DNA of 64,000 nt from Dendrophyllia cribrosa (Eukaryota > Cnidaria > Anthozoa > Scleractinia > Dendrophylliidae): NCBI GenBank assembly GCA_024195265.1, contig JAJLRJ010000010.1, positions 39,952,298-40,016,297 on the forward strand. The letters are read 5' to 3'. Each line of letters starts with the position of its first letter. Positions within the stretch are counted from its first letter, which is position 1. Shown here piece after piece: positions 33,877 to 47,300 of the stretch. Position numbers and translations under genes: made by a program. The notes under the pieces were generated by a model. That model was not told the origin of the DNA, made no database searches, and worked only from the letters and a program-made list of their open reading frames with translations.

Positions 33877-34760
33877 CATTCACTAATTGAGAATTTAAGC
33901 TCAATAAATGTCGCGGACGAGAGTTCAGTGGGGTCACAAGATTAACTCTTGTCGATTATCCGGCAAAAATTAGAGAACTCTTAACTCGATGAATTTGCAT
34001 GCGAATCGAGGAAGGCACAGGAGACTTGTTGGTCTATTGCGAAAAGAGTACTAGTGTAATTCTATTAATATACAGCAATTGGTGTTTCTATTATAGCACA
34101 TTGAAAAGCACTGTTATGAGTGTGTTCTATCAGCCATGCTTATTGTCCGAACATAGACACCCTCCCTTGTTTTCTTTTCCAGTATGAAATCTTACTTAAG
34201 TTAAATAGTCTTAATCACTGGATAGCTTTTTGTCTGAGAATCTCAAGAATTACATGCAGTTGATTGAACAAAGTAGCGAATTCTGTACCGAGCGACAGAT
34301 ACCATGCACCTTTTCAGAACCTCTAATTTCATTGGACCTGGTTATCACGCATATGTATTGTTTTCAGGACAAGCGACCCCCTCATTTAGAAGGGTTGACC
34401 AGGGTTTTTGAGCACGTGGTATCATTCAGTCGAACCTCTTCTAACAAACACCTCCATACTACGGACACCTCTCGATTACGGACAGTCTCTTGGTCCCGAA
34501 ATTCATACAATCCCTATTTTTATAATACAGAGTGGACACCTCCATAATACCGACACCTCTCTATTATGGACAGTTTACTTGGTCCATAAGATACCCAAAT
34601 TCATAAAATCCTTACCTGTATAATACGGACACCTCTATAATACGGACACTTTGGTCTGTCCCTTAAGTGTCCGTATTAACGGGAGGTTCGACTATAACAT
34701 ATTTTTAAAATGGGTATATGGTATTTTTTACGCTGAAATATGGTTATATGTAGCTTTGGA
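33877..34760. repeat. Duplicated block shared with 63128-64000
   Basis: From CAGTCATTCACTAATTGAG onward the sequence is almost identical to 63128 to the window end, including a small frame (33999-34187 / 63254-63442) and the MITE below. This is the upstream part of the ACE-B/ACE-C segmental duplication. Confidence 0.9.
34427..34695. mobile_element. pogo/Tigger-like MITE, unexpanded form of the minisatellite element
   Basis: Starts CAGTCGAACCTCTTCTAAC and ends GTTCGACT at a TA. It carries CACCTCCATAATAC/GGACACCTCTCTATTA and TCATACAATCCCTA units, the inverse of the 17-bp and long units at 24978-27065. The ACE-C side copy is at about 63682-63949. Confidence 0.7.
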
Positions 34761-35261
34761 GTTTAGGTATACAGTCAACTCTCTCTTAACGGACACCTCT
34801 TTAAGACTGACCCTGGTGTTGGTCCCTGCCGTTTTCAGTCAAGACATTTTACTGGAACTATTATTAAACTCTCTATAAGACGGACACCTCTCTAGGATGG
34901 ACAACGGACAATTTGAAACCGTCATCGGACGTTTGAGAAGTGCTTTTTTGATGAAAAATACTTCAAAAACGGAAATGTAGGTGCTGAATATGAACTAGTC
35001 CAATTTTCTAATATTATTTTTGTTCCAGTTTGTAGGTTTTGCACATGTATTTATTGTACATATAGGTTCTTCTTTATTATCTCAGAATTACTGGTGTCAC
35101 TTTACCACGACTCTCTATAAGCCGGAGACCTCTCTAAGAAGGACAGTTGGGGTCGGTCCCGACGGTGTATTATACAGGCATAGTTATCCCAGTAACCCTT
35201 TGGATCCCAGAGTCAATTCTGGAGACATGCAATGTTGTTCTAACTTGACTCTGTTCAGGAA

Positions 35262-36010
35262 ATCCTATGGTGTGACCATTCACATTAAACCTCTTCAGCA
35301 GTACTTTTGCAACGGGTACCATTTGTTCTAACTTAAATCCTATGGTGTGACCATTCAAATGAAAACTCTTCGGCAGTACTTTTTCAAGGTACCATTTGTT
35401 TTTCAATATTTAACAAAATGAAGTTTGATATTTTTTTTAATTTTGATTTTTGGCTCTCTCAACTTTCCGTATTCACACTCTCTCCAGGCCTTTCAAAGAC
35501 TGCGCATATTCGTATGACCAACGCAAAAAAATGCGACTGTTTTGCAGTGTATTTAAATCAGCACTAAATCAAACGGCATTAGTAATCTCCAATAAGCGAC
35601 CGCCTTCTCTGATACCGAGGGTGGTCGCTATAAATAGAAGAGGATAAGCTATACTTATGTTAATTCCCGTGTAAACGTATTATACAACGATAAGGAACTT
35701 TTATTATAAACCTTCACCTCCAGGGGTCGAACTGCCCAGTACAATTAATGTGGTCCGAAGTTTAATTTGGAGTCTTTGGATGAAATCCTAAAGTGTGACC
35801 ATTCAAATGAAAGCTGTTGAGCAGTGCTGTTCTGTGGCCGTTATGTTGTACAATGTGGTTCTAACTTGTGAGTCTGTGAATGAAAATGGAAGCTATAGAG
35901 CAGTTCTTTCCTGTGGTACTGTTTCATATGATGTACAAGGTGGTTATAACTTTTGAGTCTGTGGATGAAAACCTTAAGCGTGTCCATTCAAATGAAAGAT
36001 ATTCAGTAGT
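35262..36010. repeat. Second array of the CCATTCAAATGAAAGCT repeat family
   Basis: Degenerate units with GTGTGACCATTCA(A/C)AT, GCAGTACTTTT/GTACTGTTTCAT and GGTTCTAACTT. Five or so units, some broken by unrelated sequence at about 35420-35770. Confidence 0.6.
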
Positions 36011-36347
36011 ATGTGCGATGGTGCTGTCCGTTCTAAGTTCTTAACAAAGTAAAATTTTCCCTTCTTCTGATCGGACCGCCAGAAAAACCTCTTAACGTAA
36101 ACTGGCCAATGTGCTAACCAAGCCGGTCGGAAGAAACAAATCCCAGATTACAAAAACAGACAAGCGGACTAAATAAAGTAGCTAAAACCATACTGTCTTT
36201 TATTAACAGGTATAACTTGCATTAGGAAAGGCAAGCAAGTCACGAAATCAAAATATACACAAAACTAATCGCACATAAAATACACTGGATCAACATGTGC
36301 GATGCGTAGCCGGAGGGGTAGGGGGGTACTCCCATATGTAAGATATC

Positions 36348-36610
36348 GGGGGGGGGGGGGGACTGCCATATTGTAAGTTACTGAAATAGTGCAATAAATA
36401 AAAAACATCTGAAAAAATCTGAATCTAAGATATGTGCTGCAAGCTTTGGGTATACATTCGTTAAAAGCGGCTAAAAAAAACAGTAGAATAGCCTTGTGCA
36501 AGCTCTCGGGCTCGGGCTCGGGATTGGGGGAGGGGCAGGGGCAGGGGCAGTAGGAGGGGGAGGAGCAGCGGCAGAAGGAGGGGGAGGGGGAGAGGGAAGG
36601 TAGAGGGGGG
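36348..36610. repeat. G run and purine-rich GGGGCA minisatellite
   Basis: G14 at 36348-36361 with GTACTCCC beside it, and at 36510-36605 a degenerate GGGGCAGGGGCA/GGAGGGGGAG tract. The minus-strand frame across it (36265-36753, Pro/Ser-rich) is a by-product of this composition. Confidence 0.6.
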
Positions 36611-36999
36611 AGAGCATGCTCACAGGCTAACAATAGAATCCTGAAGTTAACTTCAGATTCTTGTAACCTCGAACCGTTGGCTAATGTTATAGAGTAACTT
36701 ACCCAGTTTTCATTTTTCTTGAGTGCTCGAGATTTTGTGAAGTAACATGACATCGAGGCATGTCTATACGACTAGTTTGCGTGTTGTTTTACGCATTGCA
36801 TCACTAACATGACTGCAGGTTCAACTGTAATGTAAGCTATTCAGAAGCATTTTAATCCTGGAATGATGTTAACTGCATTTCGTACATAGCTGTTTCCTTT
36901 ACTTTTACCCTCTTAAAAACTGATTGATATCATTTATGCAACCCTTGCCATAAGGAGGACTACTGAATGAATTAATGATAACTTTATTTAGACATGGTA

Positions 37000-37940
37000 T
37001 AAATTCCTTCAGCGTACGGTTCAGTATTTAAAAAGATAAAACAATTAAACTAACATTAAACTAAAATTACAACTAATTACATACTAAAGCTGTTTGTCAA
37101 AGATGCCATGACTAGTGATGCAGTTTACGTTTAAAATCATTTAAAGCCGCTACAGATCGTAGATAATGGGATAGGCTGTTCCAAAACCCAGCTCAACTAT
37201 AAGAGAAACTTTTCTTTAAATAATTGGTACGGGGCTTTGGAAGAGCCAATTTATTTTCAGTATTCCTTTATCGATAAGAAGTGATGCCGAGAGACACAAG
37301 ATACTCAGAAGTCATCCCATGTACCGTTTTGTACATCATAATAGATGTCGACACTAATCTTTGGTGTTCACATTTACGCAACCCAGAGTCCGAAACAAAT
37401 CATCGACATTACAGTCATAACTGGCGGAAATTAAAATACGGGCTGCACGATTTTGGAGATTCTCTGCAGCTTTTCAGAAAGACCGATGCCGCAGTTGCCC
37501 CAAACAACATTACAGTAATCAAAATGAGGTTGAACTAAGCTGTTATATATATACATTCATTAACACATTAAAAAGTATAGATGTCGTATTCTTTTTATTG
37601 CACCCAAAGCAGAAGCAATTTTTGTTTTGCAAATACTCAGTATATGACATTCCTAGTTCAAGTTTTGGTCAATATCCACTCCAAGAGATTTCGCAGATGA
37701 CACTTGCATCACTGGATGATCGTTTATACTGAAAGAAAGAGTTCAGAAAACGTTGGTAGCTTCTGCCTCGATGCAACCATACTTACTAGTAACTATGGTG
37801 CAACTAACATAAACTCCGTTTTAGTCGAGTTAAGGGTCAGTTTATTGGTTGATAGCCAGATATACGCCCTGTTTAAATCATAGTTAAGACAACCACCTAT
37901 GTGTTTTAAACCTGCACTGGCATCGGTTAGCCTGGTCAGT
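37000..37940 (-). mobile_element. CR1/jockey-type LINE fragment (RT C-terminal part)
   Basis: Read on the minus strand in shifting frames, it contains segments typical of non-LTR RT C-termini: NDHPVMQVSSAKSLGVDIDQ, then WGNCGIGLSEKLQ and NRAARILISASYD, then MYKTVHGMT. It is broken by several frameshifts and stops and is 5' truncated. Same family as 27940-28205. Confidence 0.7.
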
Positions 37941-38134
37941 GTCATCTACCGAGTCCCGGCCGCAACATGTTAAGAAGCTATACAGCAAAACTGTCTCCGT
38001 GATCTCAGCAACGTTTCCAGGACAGGCAGTTACACGCTTGCCCTGTAAGGTGATCAAAGATACAAAATATACTGTTCAAAGTATCCTATTTTTGGTCGCG
38101 AATGATACAAGACATTGTGGAGTTCCTTTTTTGC

Positions 38135-38135
<1 letters not shown>

Positions 38136-38165
<30 letters not shown>

Positions 38166-38168
38166 ACC

Positions 38169-38203
<35 letters not shown>

Positions 38204-38204
38204 C
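38136..38204. repeat. C30 run and (CA)15 microsatellite
   Basis: C30 at 38136-38165, ACCCC, then about 15 CA units from 38171. The overlapping Pro/His/Thr-rich frames are artefacts. Confidence 0.9.
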
Positions 38205-39038
38205 GCCCCCCACAGTCCCCCCGACGATTGCTCAGAAAAAAGGTTACTATGAACAGTTTAATATTTAACATACAAACGCAGAGTCTAACAAGCAATGCCT
38301 TTCGCGATTATTTTTACAACTATTAACTTGCCCCAGTAATCCAGACAAGTCATGTCTCTACCTTACTTTCATTGTTGGCTTTTTAATATTTGGCATTAGT
38401 ATAAATCTACTAGCGTTCTATCGCGAATGCTGTTCTCTTATTGGCTACGCTGCTCACTATCTATTCCGTTGTAGAAAGTGAGTGTGTGCGGTTGTTATTA
38501 ATCATTATTCAGTAAAACGCAAGCCTGTCTTGTTGTTAAAAATTGAACGTCTAGTAGATTTATACTAAAACAATCAGATTATATTCGCTCTTGATTTCTA
38601 TGCATAATAGTTGATTCGCGCTTCGCCCTCGTCAACCATCACGCAATAGAAATCTCGAGCTCATAATCTAATTGTTAAATATGAAACCTGGTGTTTTGGA
38701 GCAGTTTTCGTATCGAAAAACCAAAACCAAAGTAATCACTTCAGCAATTCTTAACCAATAGACCAATCATAACTCGAAGAAAATACATGTAGCAGGCACC
38801 AAGCGCGGAAAAACGCGTGCGAATAAGTCATGATTGGGTTTGGTTTTCAGTACTTCAGACTGGTTGATAAAGCTGACGCGAGATTTTTTATGCAAAACCA
38901 AAACAATTGCGAAATTACTTTTGACACTCAATTAAACACCATTCTATCACCCTCTAATTTGCCCACTTATAAGAGCTGCGGTAGTCATATGGACTTGAAC
39001 CGCAGAAAGTTATATACCCAGTTCGATTACACTTAAAC

Positions 39039-39363
39039 TCAAAGCAGCGAAGAAACAACTATCATCATTTTTCCAGCGGAGTTTAAAGACTGAGTATGCG
39101 CTTTCCCACTTGGTTTCGTATTTGGTGGAGTTTCGTTTGGGTCGGTGTCCGGTATAGTTGTGGGCACTACACACGGATCTCCTTTAGAAGCTGGATTTTC
39201 GGGCCACCCAATTGTGTAGTTGGAAGAACATCTTTGCTTTCTTAGCCACAGATAGAGAGGCCAAAAGTACTCTTTCATGGGACCAACATCCATGGATCGC
39301 TTGTTGGTGAGCTTTTCTAGGGCCTCGGGCCATGGCTTGCTTCTGCCTAATGTCAACATCTCC
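39039..39363 (-). CDS. ACE: ACE-C exon 5: shortened anchor
   Basis: 325 bp, acceptor TTACTTAG|. Compared with ACE-B the run CTGCTGTTGAG reads CTGCTTTGAG; the missing base gives an early TGA after SSLL. Confidence 0.92.
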
Positions 39364-41316
39364 CTAAGTAATTTTAAAAATTAAGAGATAAAAAATACCA
39401 ATAAAATAAATTAGCAGGAAAATTATATTTAGGACACTATAATAAGTAATAGAAAGTACCGTAGAATTTCGAACTACTAGCTTGCTCTTTACATAGCGTG
39501 GCCTAAGATTTTAAACATGGATTTCGATATGGAGCTACCATGCTGCAAATAAATGTAGTGTATAGAGAAGACGCTCATCGAAAACACATAATCAAATTTA
39601 TACGTCAATACAAAACAGGACAACAAAATTTACATTCGGGGAAAATATCATTCCGTTTTGGACAATCTACCATGCAGAAGATATTGTCGATCAACCATAA
39701 TTACCGGAAACACAAACCCAGGCCTTACACTGCTTGAGAGACAATTGAAAATTCATCAACCTCATTAACCAATTTCATTTCCGCCATTCAGCATTTAGCG
39801 ATCAAAATTTGATGGCAGATGTTTACAATTATGAGAGATCCATGGAATCTGTCTTTTCCTTTCCAACGATAAAACCATGTTCGTAGATATTAATATAGCC
39901 TTTTAACAACACGATGTTCCATTTTAAATAGAGAACAATTGATCGTAGAATCTATTCTATTCAGTCACGGTCCTTACCCGATCTTTTTGCCAGCGTCAGT
40001 AGACTTGTATATAGAGCATTGGCGAAGAGGGCCCTCGAAGCCCGCTGCTTTGCAGGCCGCTTTGTGGAACTGAAACTTTAGCACACTGCTGATAAAGTAC
40101 CTAAAACCAAAACGAACCAGATTTCCACTCACCTATTGAGCGGTTTTCAATTGTAAAATCAAAACAAAAGAAATTACTTTGGCCAATCACAAGACACAGT
40201 CAATCCAATGAACCAATCAGAAACTGCAATCAAATAAATACATGAAGCTGGCGCGAAGCACGGGGACTGAAGCGTGTGCGCGCAAGTTACGCGGATTATG
40301 ATTGGTTTTGGTTTTACTTCTGATTGGTTAAAAAAAATGGCGCTAGATTTTTAATCCAATCACAAAGCAATGAAAAGCCAAAACAATCGCAGAATAACTT
40401 TCCACACCCAATTGAGATTTCTTATTACCTAATAATAGCGGAGCTCTGCGGGCCGAAGGCCCTCGCGGAGCCCCATACTCATAGAACCTATGCCCGTCAT
40501 TTTTCATGGTCATGGCTAGCGGAATGTTTCGCGGGCGCGCGTGTGCCGCCGCCGTGCGCCCTTGTTGGACAGGGTCAGTTCGTGGGCGCGTATGTCGTCG
40601 CAAAACATGCGCGCATGACGCCACACAACATACCGATATGTTTGTTTTAATTTAATACGGATTTCACAACAAAGAAGCGGAGATTTAAAGAATTTTCAAG
40701 CAAGCAAGGGACTTAAAGGTAAAACAGATTACATTTTCGATGGGAATTTATGTTGATATCAATCTGTGATTGACTTTTTTTTAAAACGTGCTTAAATTCG
40801 GTTGTATCGATTTCTTGAATTTCATCCAAGGCAGCTCGAACTCGATCGATGCGCTATAAATGTTACGCGTTTTGCTTTTAAACATAAACTAATGGAGATT
40901 TTAATAAAATTTTTCGAAAGAAGATTGTGTTGTCCATGATTTTTATGTGTTTGTTCATTCATTACATAGATTGAAAAGCGATTTTATAGTTCTGTCTTCA
41001 CTCGAGTCGCCTTATGCAAATATGTTTGTGTATTTTTGCAATTTTGATTTTCCAAATCAGTTTCTTTGGCAATTTTTGACAAGCAACAACTGTTTTTATT
41101 CGGAAAGTAGTCGTACTAGTTATTGTTGACGGAGAAAAATTTGTTTTTGTGATATATATATATATATATAAATAAACACAAAGTGAAAACCTTAAAAATT
41201 GTCCTGATCGGGATTCGAACCCGCGTCCCCGACTTTCTAAAAAAAATTCATTATATATATATATATATTTATATATATAATTTATATATATAATTTATAT
41301 ATATATTTATATAAAA

Positions 41317-41363
<47 letters not shown>

Positions 41364-44300
41364 AAAACCAAAACCTTCCTTAAATAAAGAGATTCGTTAT
41401 AATTATCTTTTATCACGACTGAGTAGTCCCTGAGTGGTACCAAAATATATGCTCGGCTGTAATTTATATTTCTTAACAAGGTATTGGCCATGTATTCGCT
41501 GTAGGATGGATTATGTCTATCTTCGCTTTCTTTATCACGACAACGACAGATATTTTAAATTTTTTGCTGTGACGTTGGCCAATTGGCAAACATTTGATTT
41601 TGAGCTCACCTGAGGTCATCACCAATTCCGATTTGATAGGCAATTGACGCCCGCGCTGGTTGTTCTATTAAAATCGCTGCTCTGACTGCTACACCGTGCT
41701 GACGAGACCCAAGCAGGTCGAAACAGCAGTCCACGGTTGCATTTCGGCTTTCAGTTTGGGGTCTATCATGTCGTTGTCGCGTTAAGTGTTCTACGTAGTA
41801 TCAGCCTTCCTTAGTATTTTATTTGTATTCATTGTTTTGGCTGATTTGATCTCCAGTAGAGCCCTTCTTACAAACAACAACGACAACAACAAACCTAATA
41901 TAAGGCACGTCATTAGGTATATGAAACTTGGCACCAGGATCAAAATCGCTCTCGTTCCTCTCCACCGGAGGTTTGATGCCCTGGTACCTAGTTCTCAGTC
42001 TCCACCATTCAGTATTGTACTTGTCAGGTATAATTTTTCCTTGAAACACGCTCCAACGCCATTGGTCAATTAAGTATCCAAACGGCAAAAAAGCAACGTT
42101 CTCTAATGCTAATTTCATCAGAGAGTTGATCTCCACACCTAAGGGAAAAGATTAAATATCCAAAATATTAGTATAATCACAGTGTCCATCTCCAAGCGAA
42201 AGGTAAATAGTCACCTTCCAGGCTTCGATTTCATGACCGTACGTATTAGCAGTAATCGTTTAAGAACGAAAATCTCATAATACCTCCTTACGGAGACCAA
42301 AGGGACAGATCCAAGTTTCCGTATTTACAGAGGTAGGGTTGGTATGAATTTTGGAGTCTTCGGGACCAAGTGAACTGTCCGTAATAGAGAGTTGTCTTCG
42401 ATTATGGAGGTGTCCCTAGGGAGATCGAGGTTCAACTGTACCGAGGCTACGATTTCTTGACTGTATTTATGGTATGGAACTAGCGTGAGGTCCGTATTGT
42501 GAAAATATTGGTAAAATTCATTTTTTGCAACGTTATGTACCGAGCTACTCTGGGTGCCAGATGCTTTTCTCACGCTCTCCGTCTCTTTCATAATACACAA
42601 CTGTTAAGAGGCTGTCCGCGTAAGAACGGATAAGGCAAATTTCGGACATTCACCGATTTCCCTAATTTTCTCAGTGAAAGACAACCATTATATGGCATGA
42701 ACAAATATCACATTTATTTGGATCAATTCCTTTTTTTCCCATTTTGCGAGACGATTTTCGAGATCACCTCGAAACTAACAAATTTGCCTTTGAGAACTCG
42801 GCGATTAAGCTGTAAATTTAGGGCGCTACCAAAAATTTATTTCTTATCTGAATTACCTGAATATTTTGCATATTAAAGTTCCATCTTTTTTCAATAGGCT
42901 AAATGTTTAACAATTGTATTTTATAAAATTTTAACTGAGTTATGAATTTTCCTAAAATACCTTTAAAACCTCCGGCTGCGCGAGTACATTAGCATACCTT
43001 TAGTTGAAGACTATTTTTTCAAAAGTGGGACCTAACCTAGAGTCAAGTCTGCTATAAATCAAAAGTACTAAGACCAATCTAGTAACTTATGGAAGAGAAT
43101 TTGTGGGCACTCTTCCTTGCGCGCCGTACAGAGGTCTGCAAAATTTCCCAAATTCACCATTTTGACCGAAACCGGAAATGAAGCGGTCCGACTGCCATAG
43201 ACCATTTTCGGAACCAAAAATGTTTGGAGATATCATGATACCCACGAAATGTCAGACTCTGAAAGCAAATAAAAATTGTTTGTCTTTTAAGCAGTTGTCT
43301 AAGCAGTTGTTTTTGAAAAACTATACCTTTTTTCGATATTCAACAGTAACCTTGTTATTGATATGCAAATTAGCTTCAGAAGTGAAACGGATATGCAAAT
43401 TGGCAGCAATAAGTAGTTCTGTTTGCCGACGAACGTCTGCATACTGCAAAACACTTTCTCTAAAAAAAATAATTTACAGGACGAAATCTCGCTTTTTACT
43501 AGGAGAAAAACCAAAAAAAATTCTTCCAGACCTACCGTAAGACGTCGTGTTTGTGCAATATTCATTTCCCACGATGCGCTTATCTCAGTATCTCTCTTAT
43601 CGTCGTGTTTGTTTTGTACGTGTTAGTTGTTCATTTCAGTATACACTGTAATTCAATTAAAATTACCAAATCAGTAGTTTGTGTCCGCAAGGTGTTTATT
43701 TTGTCTAAACCACCTGATTTCTCTGACATATTGAGCAATTTTATTCAAAAATTCCAGACAACCTTAAAGCTCCTCATTATACGGGGCGTGCGATGGATAT
43801 GCAAAATCGCTTCCAATATTAAATGGCGATAACCCCCAAAATCTAATATTATTTATTTACAGGAAGATAACCGTAGCCATGAAGCTACCAATTTCAGGGT
43901 GGTGAAGCATGAGGATATCTATCACGAATCACATGCATTACTCAAAAACCTAACAAACGCTATGGTATGTGGATGGATTATTAGTATGTTCGATCCATTT
44001 TTTTTTCCTAAACGGTCTTGATGAAGTCACGAATCACAGTTTAACAGCAGTTTAACGGGGCACGGCTGAACTTATCTTCAGAAATAACGGCTTTAAACTT
44101 TCCCGAACCGCTGAGTACATAAAAGCCTTATCCCGAATAACGATTTTCCCCTTCATTATCCTGAAGTTCGTGAACACGGCTAAGTACATGTATAGTGGGC
44201 TCCTATTACCCAAGAAACTGAAACAATTGACTACAATGTCACGATAACTCTTCTAAGTATAGGCCGGGGGAAGGGACGTCCATATAAAAATGACGGGGGT

Positions 44301-47300
44301 GCTCGTCGTATTTTTTAAGGGTAAAAATTTGTAGATTGGTACCGCTAAGCGTGCTAAAATATAAAATGACCACCATTAGAATTATCGCGGTACCTTTTAG
44401 TGTATGATAGAATATGACATGTGCTGTTTTAGAATGGGTACCTCTTAGGGGTAACTCCATTTGAGCCACGCCCATCAAAAGAGATTGTGGTACCTTTCAG
44501 GGCGCTTTTTTATATGGGAGTCCCCCGGGTCATAGGCAAGTATTTTTAACTTACATAATTATCTTCAAAGGTTTTGCGGTTTCTCAACCCAACGTTTCAA
44601 CACTGGCAATCCTATAACATTACGGTATACAAAACAAGCGCAAAATGCAATTGTTTTCATCTTTGTCATGACTGCAATGAAATGGATGACTGCTAAATAA
44701 GTACAGTAAATGCTATAATACAAGAGACCCTGTCTAATAATCCTCCCGTTTTTAGGGGGAGGAGAAGAAGCACAAAAAAAAAATTAAGAGGTCGTACTGT
44801 ACTGTCTTTTTAAATCTAGACCTGACAATCTTGTTAGATATAAAGCAAACAAACCAGTGAGACGAGGAATAACATTGGCGGAGCTTGTATCGAACTAAAT
44901 TTTATACAGCCCCATTCCTCTGTCCTCTTATCGTAAATGCTATAATAAGCAGCCTTTTTTGCTTGATGTGAACTTCAAATAAAGGCCCCCTCTCAACCTC
45001 GTCCCCAATGGCCAGTTCTCCGCTTTCAAAATGGCGGGGCGAGAACAAGGCTGCCAAAATAATAAAAAATCCTAGACTACTGGTGATATTTTGTAAGTTT
45101 CGTTTAAACAACGTTTATAGATTGGCAGAAAACAAACACGGCTGCCAATCGCTGCAAATAACAATCGAAATGGCCATTTAATCATGCGTCACATGACAAA
45201 ATACTCAAAGTATTGACCTTGACCACGGGTTTCTACGCCCGGCCCGTCATGATGAAAGCGGAAAAGACCCTGCGGACGAGCTTGGATCCCGCGCATCTTT
45301 TACAAGCGCACAGATTCAAAATGGGGGTTATTTATTTTACTGTCAACCAGCCGGGATTTTCAGTTAATGTCCACTATTTTAAACTCTTAGTAATTAATCA
45401 AGTTACAACTAGCTCATGCAGCTCTAAACTTATGGAGAAAAGCACGTACACTCTTCTATGAAGGACATCAGTTGTTCAATTAGATCCTTTTTTCTGTCTC
45501 GGGATTTGAACGGTATTTCAAAATGTCCCAAGATCTGTTTTAGCATTGCCACGTTAAACTGATTTAGCTGGTTTTTCCTAGCGCACTCGCACAAAATGAA
45601 TGCATCATATGATAACGGGTGCTGCGGTCTCAATTCGTATGCGACCTCCGCGATAAGCCTTTGCTTTTCGAATTCTTCGTCTTCCAACAACAGATCTCTA
45701 GGGGTAAGGTCGATTTCTGCTGATCCTTGTTGTCTTCTTCTAGTCGCCGCGAGGCGAGAAAAGAAACCCTGCACCTGGCTCTTGGTCAACCATTCTTCTC
45801 TAGCAAACAACCGATTGTTTTGCTCATCACTTGCCTTGCGCATATCGTTAGAAACCTGCTGAGGGTTAAGTATCTTTTAACTTTGTCGGCAAATCTGGAG
45901 GATCCAGCTCGTGGTTTGGCTAGGGCCCAGCCCATTCCGACAGCTTGGTCTGACGGTGGTGAATCACTTTCATTCTGCCTGATGTTTGACGTGCATGGCG
46001 TATCAGTAATGTTTACTGCTGTAGTAAACCTGTCCACCCAGTCCCTGTAAAGTTGATCATAGAGCGTGTCCTTCCTTATTGCATGGTCTCCAATGTCCAA
46101 ATGCGATTCGAGCTCCGAAAATGTTTGGAAACTCTTCACGCATCCGGGCTCCGAGCACTCAAAAATATCCAGCTCAGAATCAGTATCGTCTGCTGAGCTC
46201 TCTGCCAGAGGCTCTTTGCATTTATATACACGTGCATCTTTAAGAGCAAAAAAGTCACGAGTAATAACGAGGTCGGTGCTCTCTTGGCCTTGTGAAACTA
46301 GCTGGTCAAAACGGATCTCTTTGCCACGACCTATTCCGTATGATCTCCAAACACGAATGCCTTTCTGCTCAAATTGGATATTGTGTAGCTTGCTGAAGCC
46401 ATCGATCTTGTTCACTTCTAAGGTCTTTTTAGCTTCATCGACTGCGCAAACACACGCGGACGTACCTTTTACTGGTCGTTCGGAAAGTGCTTTTCTCATG
46501 TCTTCTGCTGTAAGTATATCATGACCTTCGTCACAGAATCGTCGTATGCATGTTTTCATTGGGCATAATATTCGATCGCATACATCTTTGCCATATTGCG
46601 GCTCTGAAAAATCGTAGCGACAAACAGCTATACCTACTCGCTGGCCGAGATCTTTTGCTGCAGCAATCAGCGAGTTGTTATGGTAGCATCCTGCTTCGTC
46701 CGACCGCAGATAAACCTTTGTGACATACGGCTTCTGGGACTTGATTTCCGCTAAGGTGTTTTCGACAATTGAACAGACGGCGAACCAATCCTGCTGACAA
46801 GTGTCAAACAGATGGGCATATGACTGCAGTTCTAGGCTACCTGCCCTGTCCGGATCGCTGGAGATGACCGTAGAGATATGCCAACTCAATCCCCGTTTTC
46901 CGTACCAATCCGATTGCTTCTCACGACATCTGAGCTGCAGGAACTTCATAGCCCAGTCCATTACAACAGGTGCTGATTCCGGGTTGTTAGCTATCATCTT
47001 CAATTGATCCTGCTTCGCTGCTTCTTGGTTGACAGACCGGACGATGTGAGCCTTCCATTGAAAGATGTTTGTGGAAGCCTGCTTGAAGTCATAAATAAGA
47101 TCTTCTTGTTGTTCGCTGCTATAAGGGTTCCAAGATGATCCTCTAATTTGGCCTTCTACTTCATCAAGAACGTTTCGTAGATTCTGACAGTCATCACAAG
47201 TTTCTGAGTGCTGGTGGGAGCAGCTTTCCTGGAAATCAGGATCTTGTTCGTCACTAAGGGCGAATTTGCGGCAGTGGTCGGGGCATGCGGCCTCCTCTGG

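Noticed and set aside
36265..36753. 162-codon minus-strand Pro/Ser-rich frame
   Set aside because: Made by a GGGGCA/GGAGG purine tract; low complexity and no domain.
38102..38326. Pro/His/Thr-rich frames
   Set aside because: Translation of a C30 run and a CA microsatellite.
41203..41240. Functional tRNA gene
   Set aside because: Only the T-arm and acceptor half is visible; no D-arm or anticodon arm, and it sits in AT microsatellite. Treated as a SINE relic.
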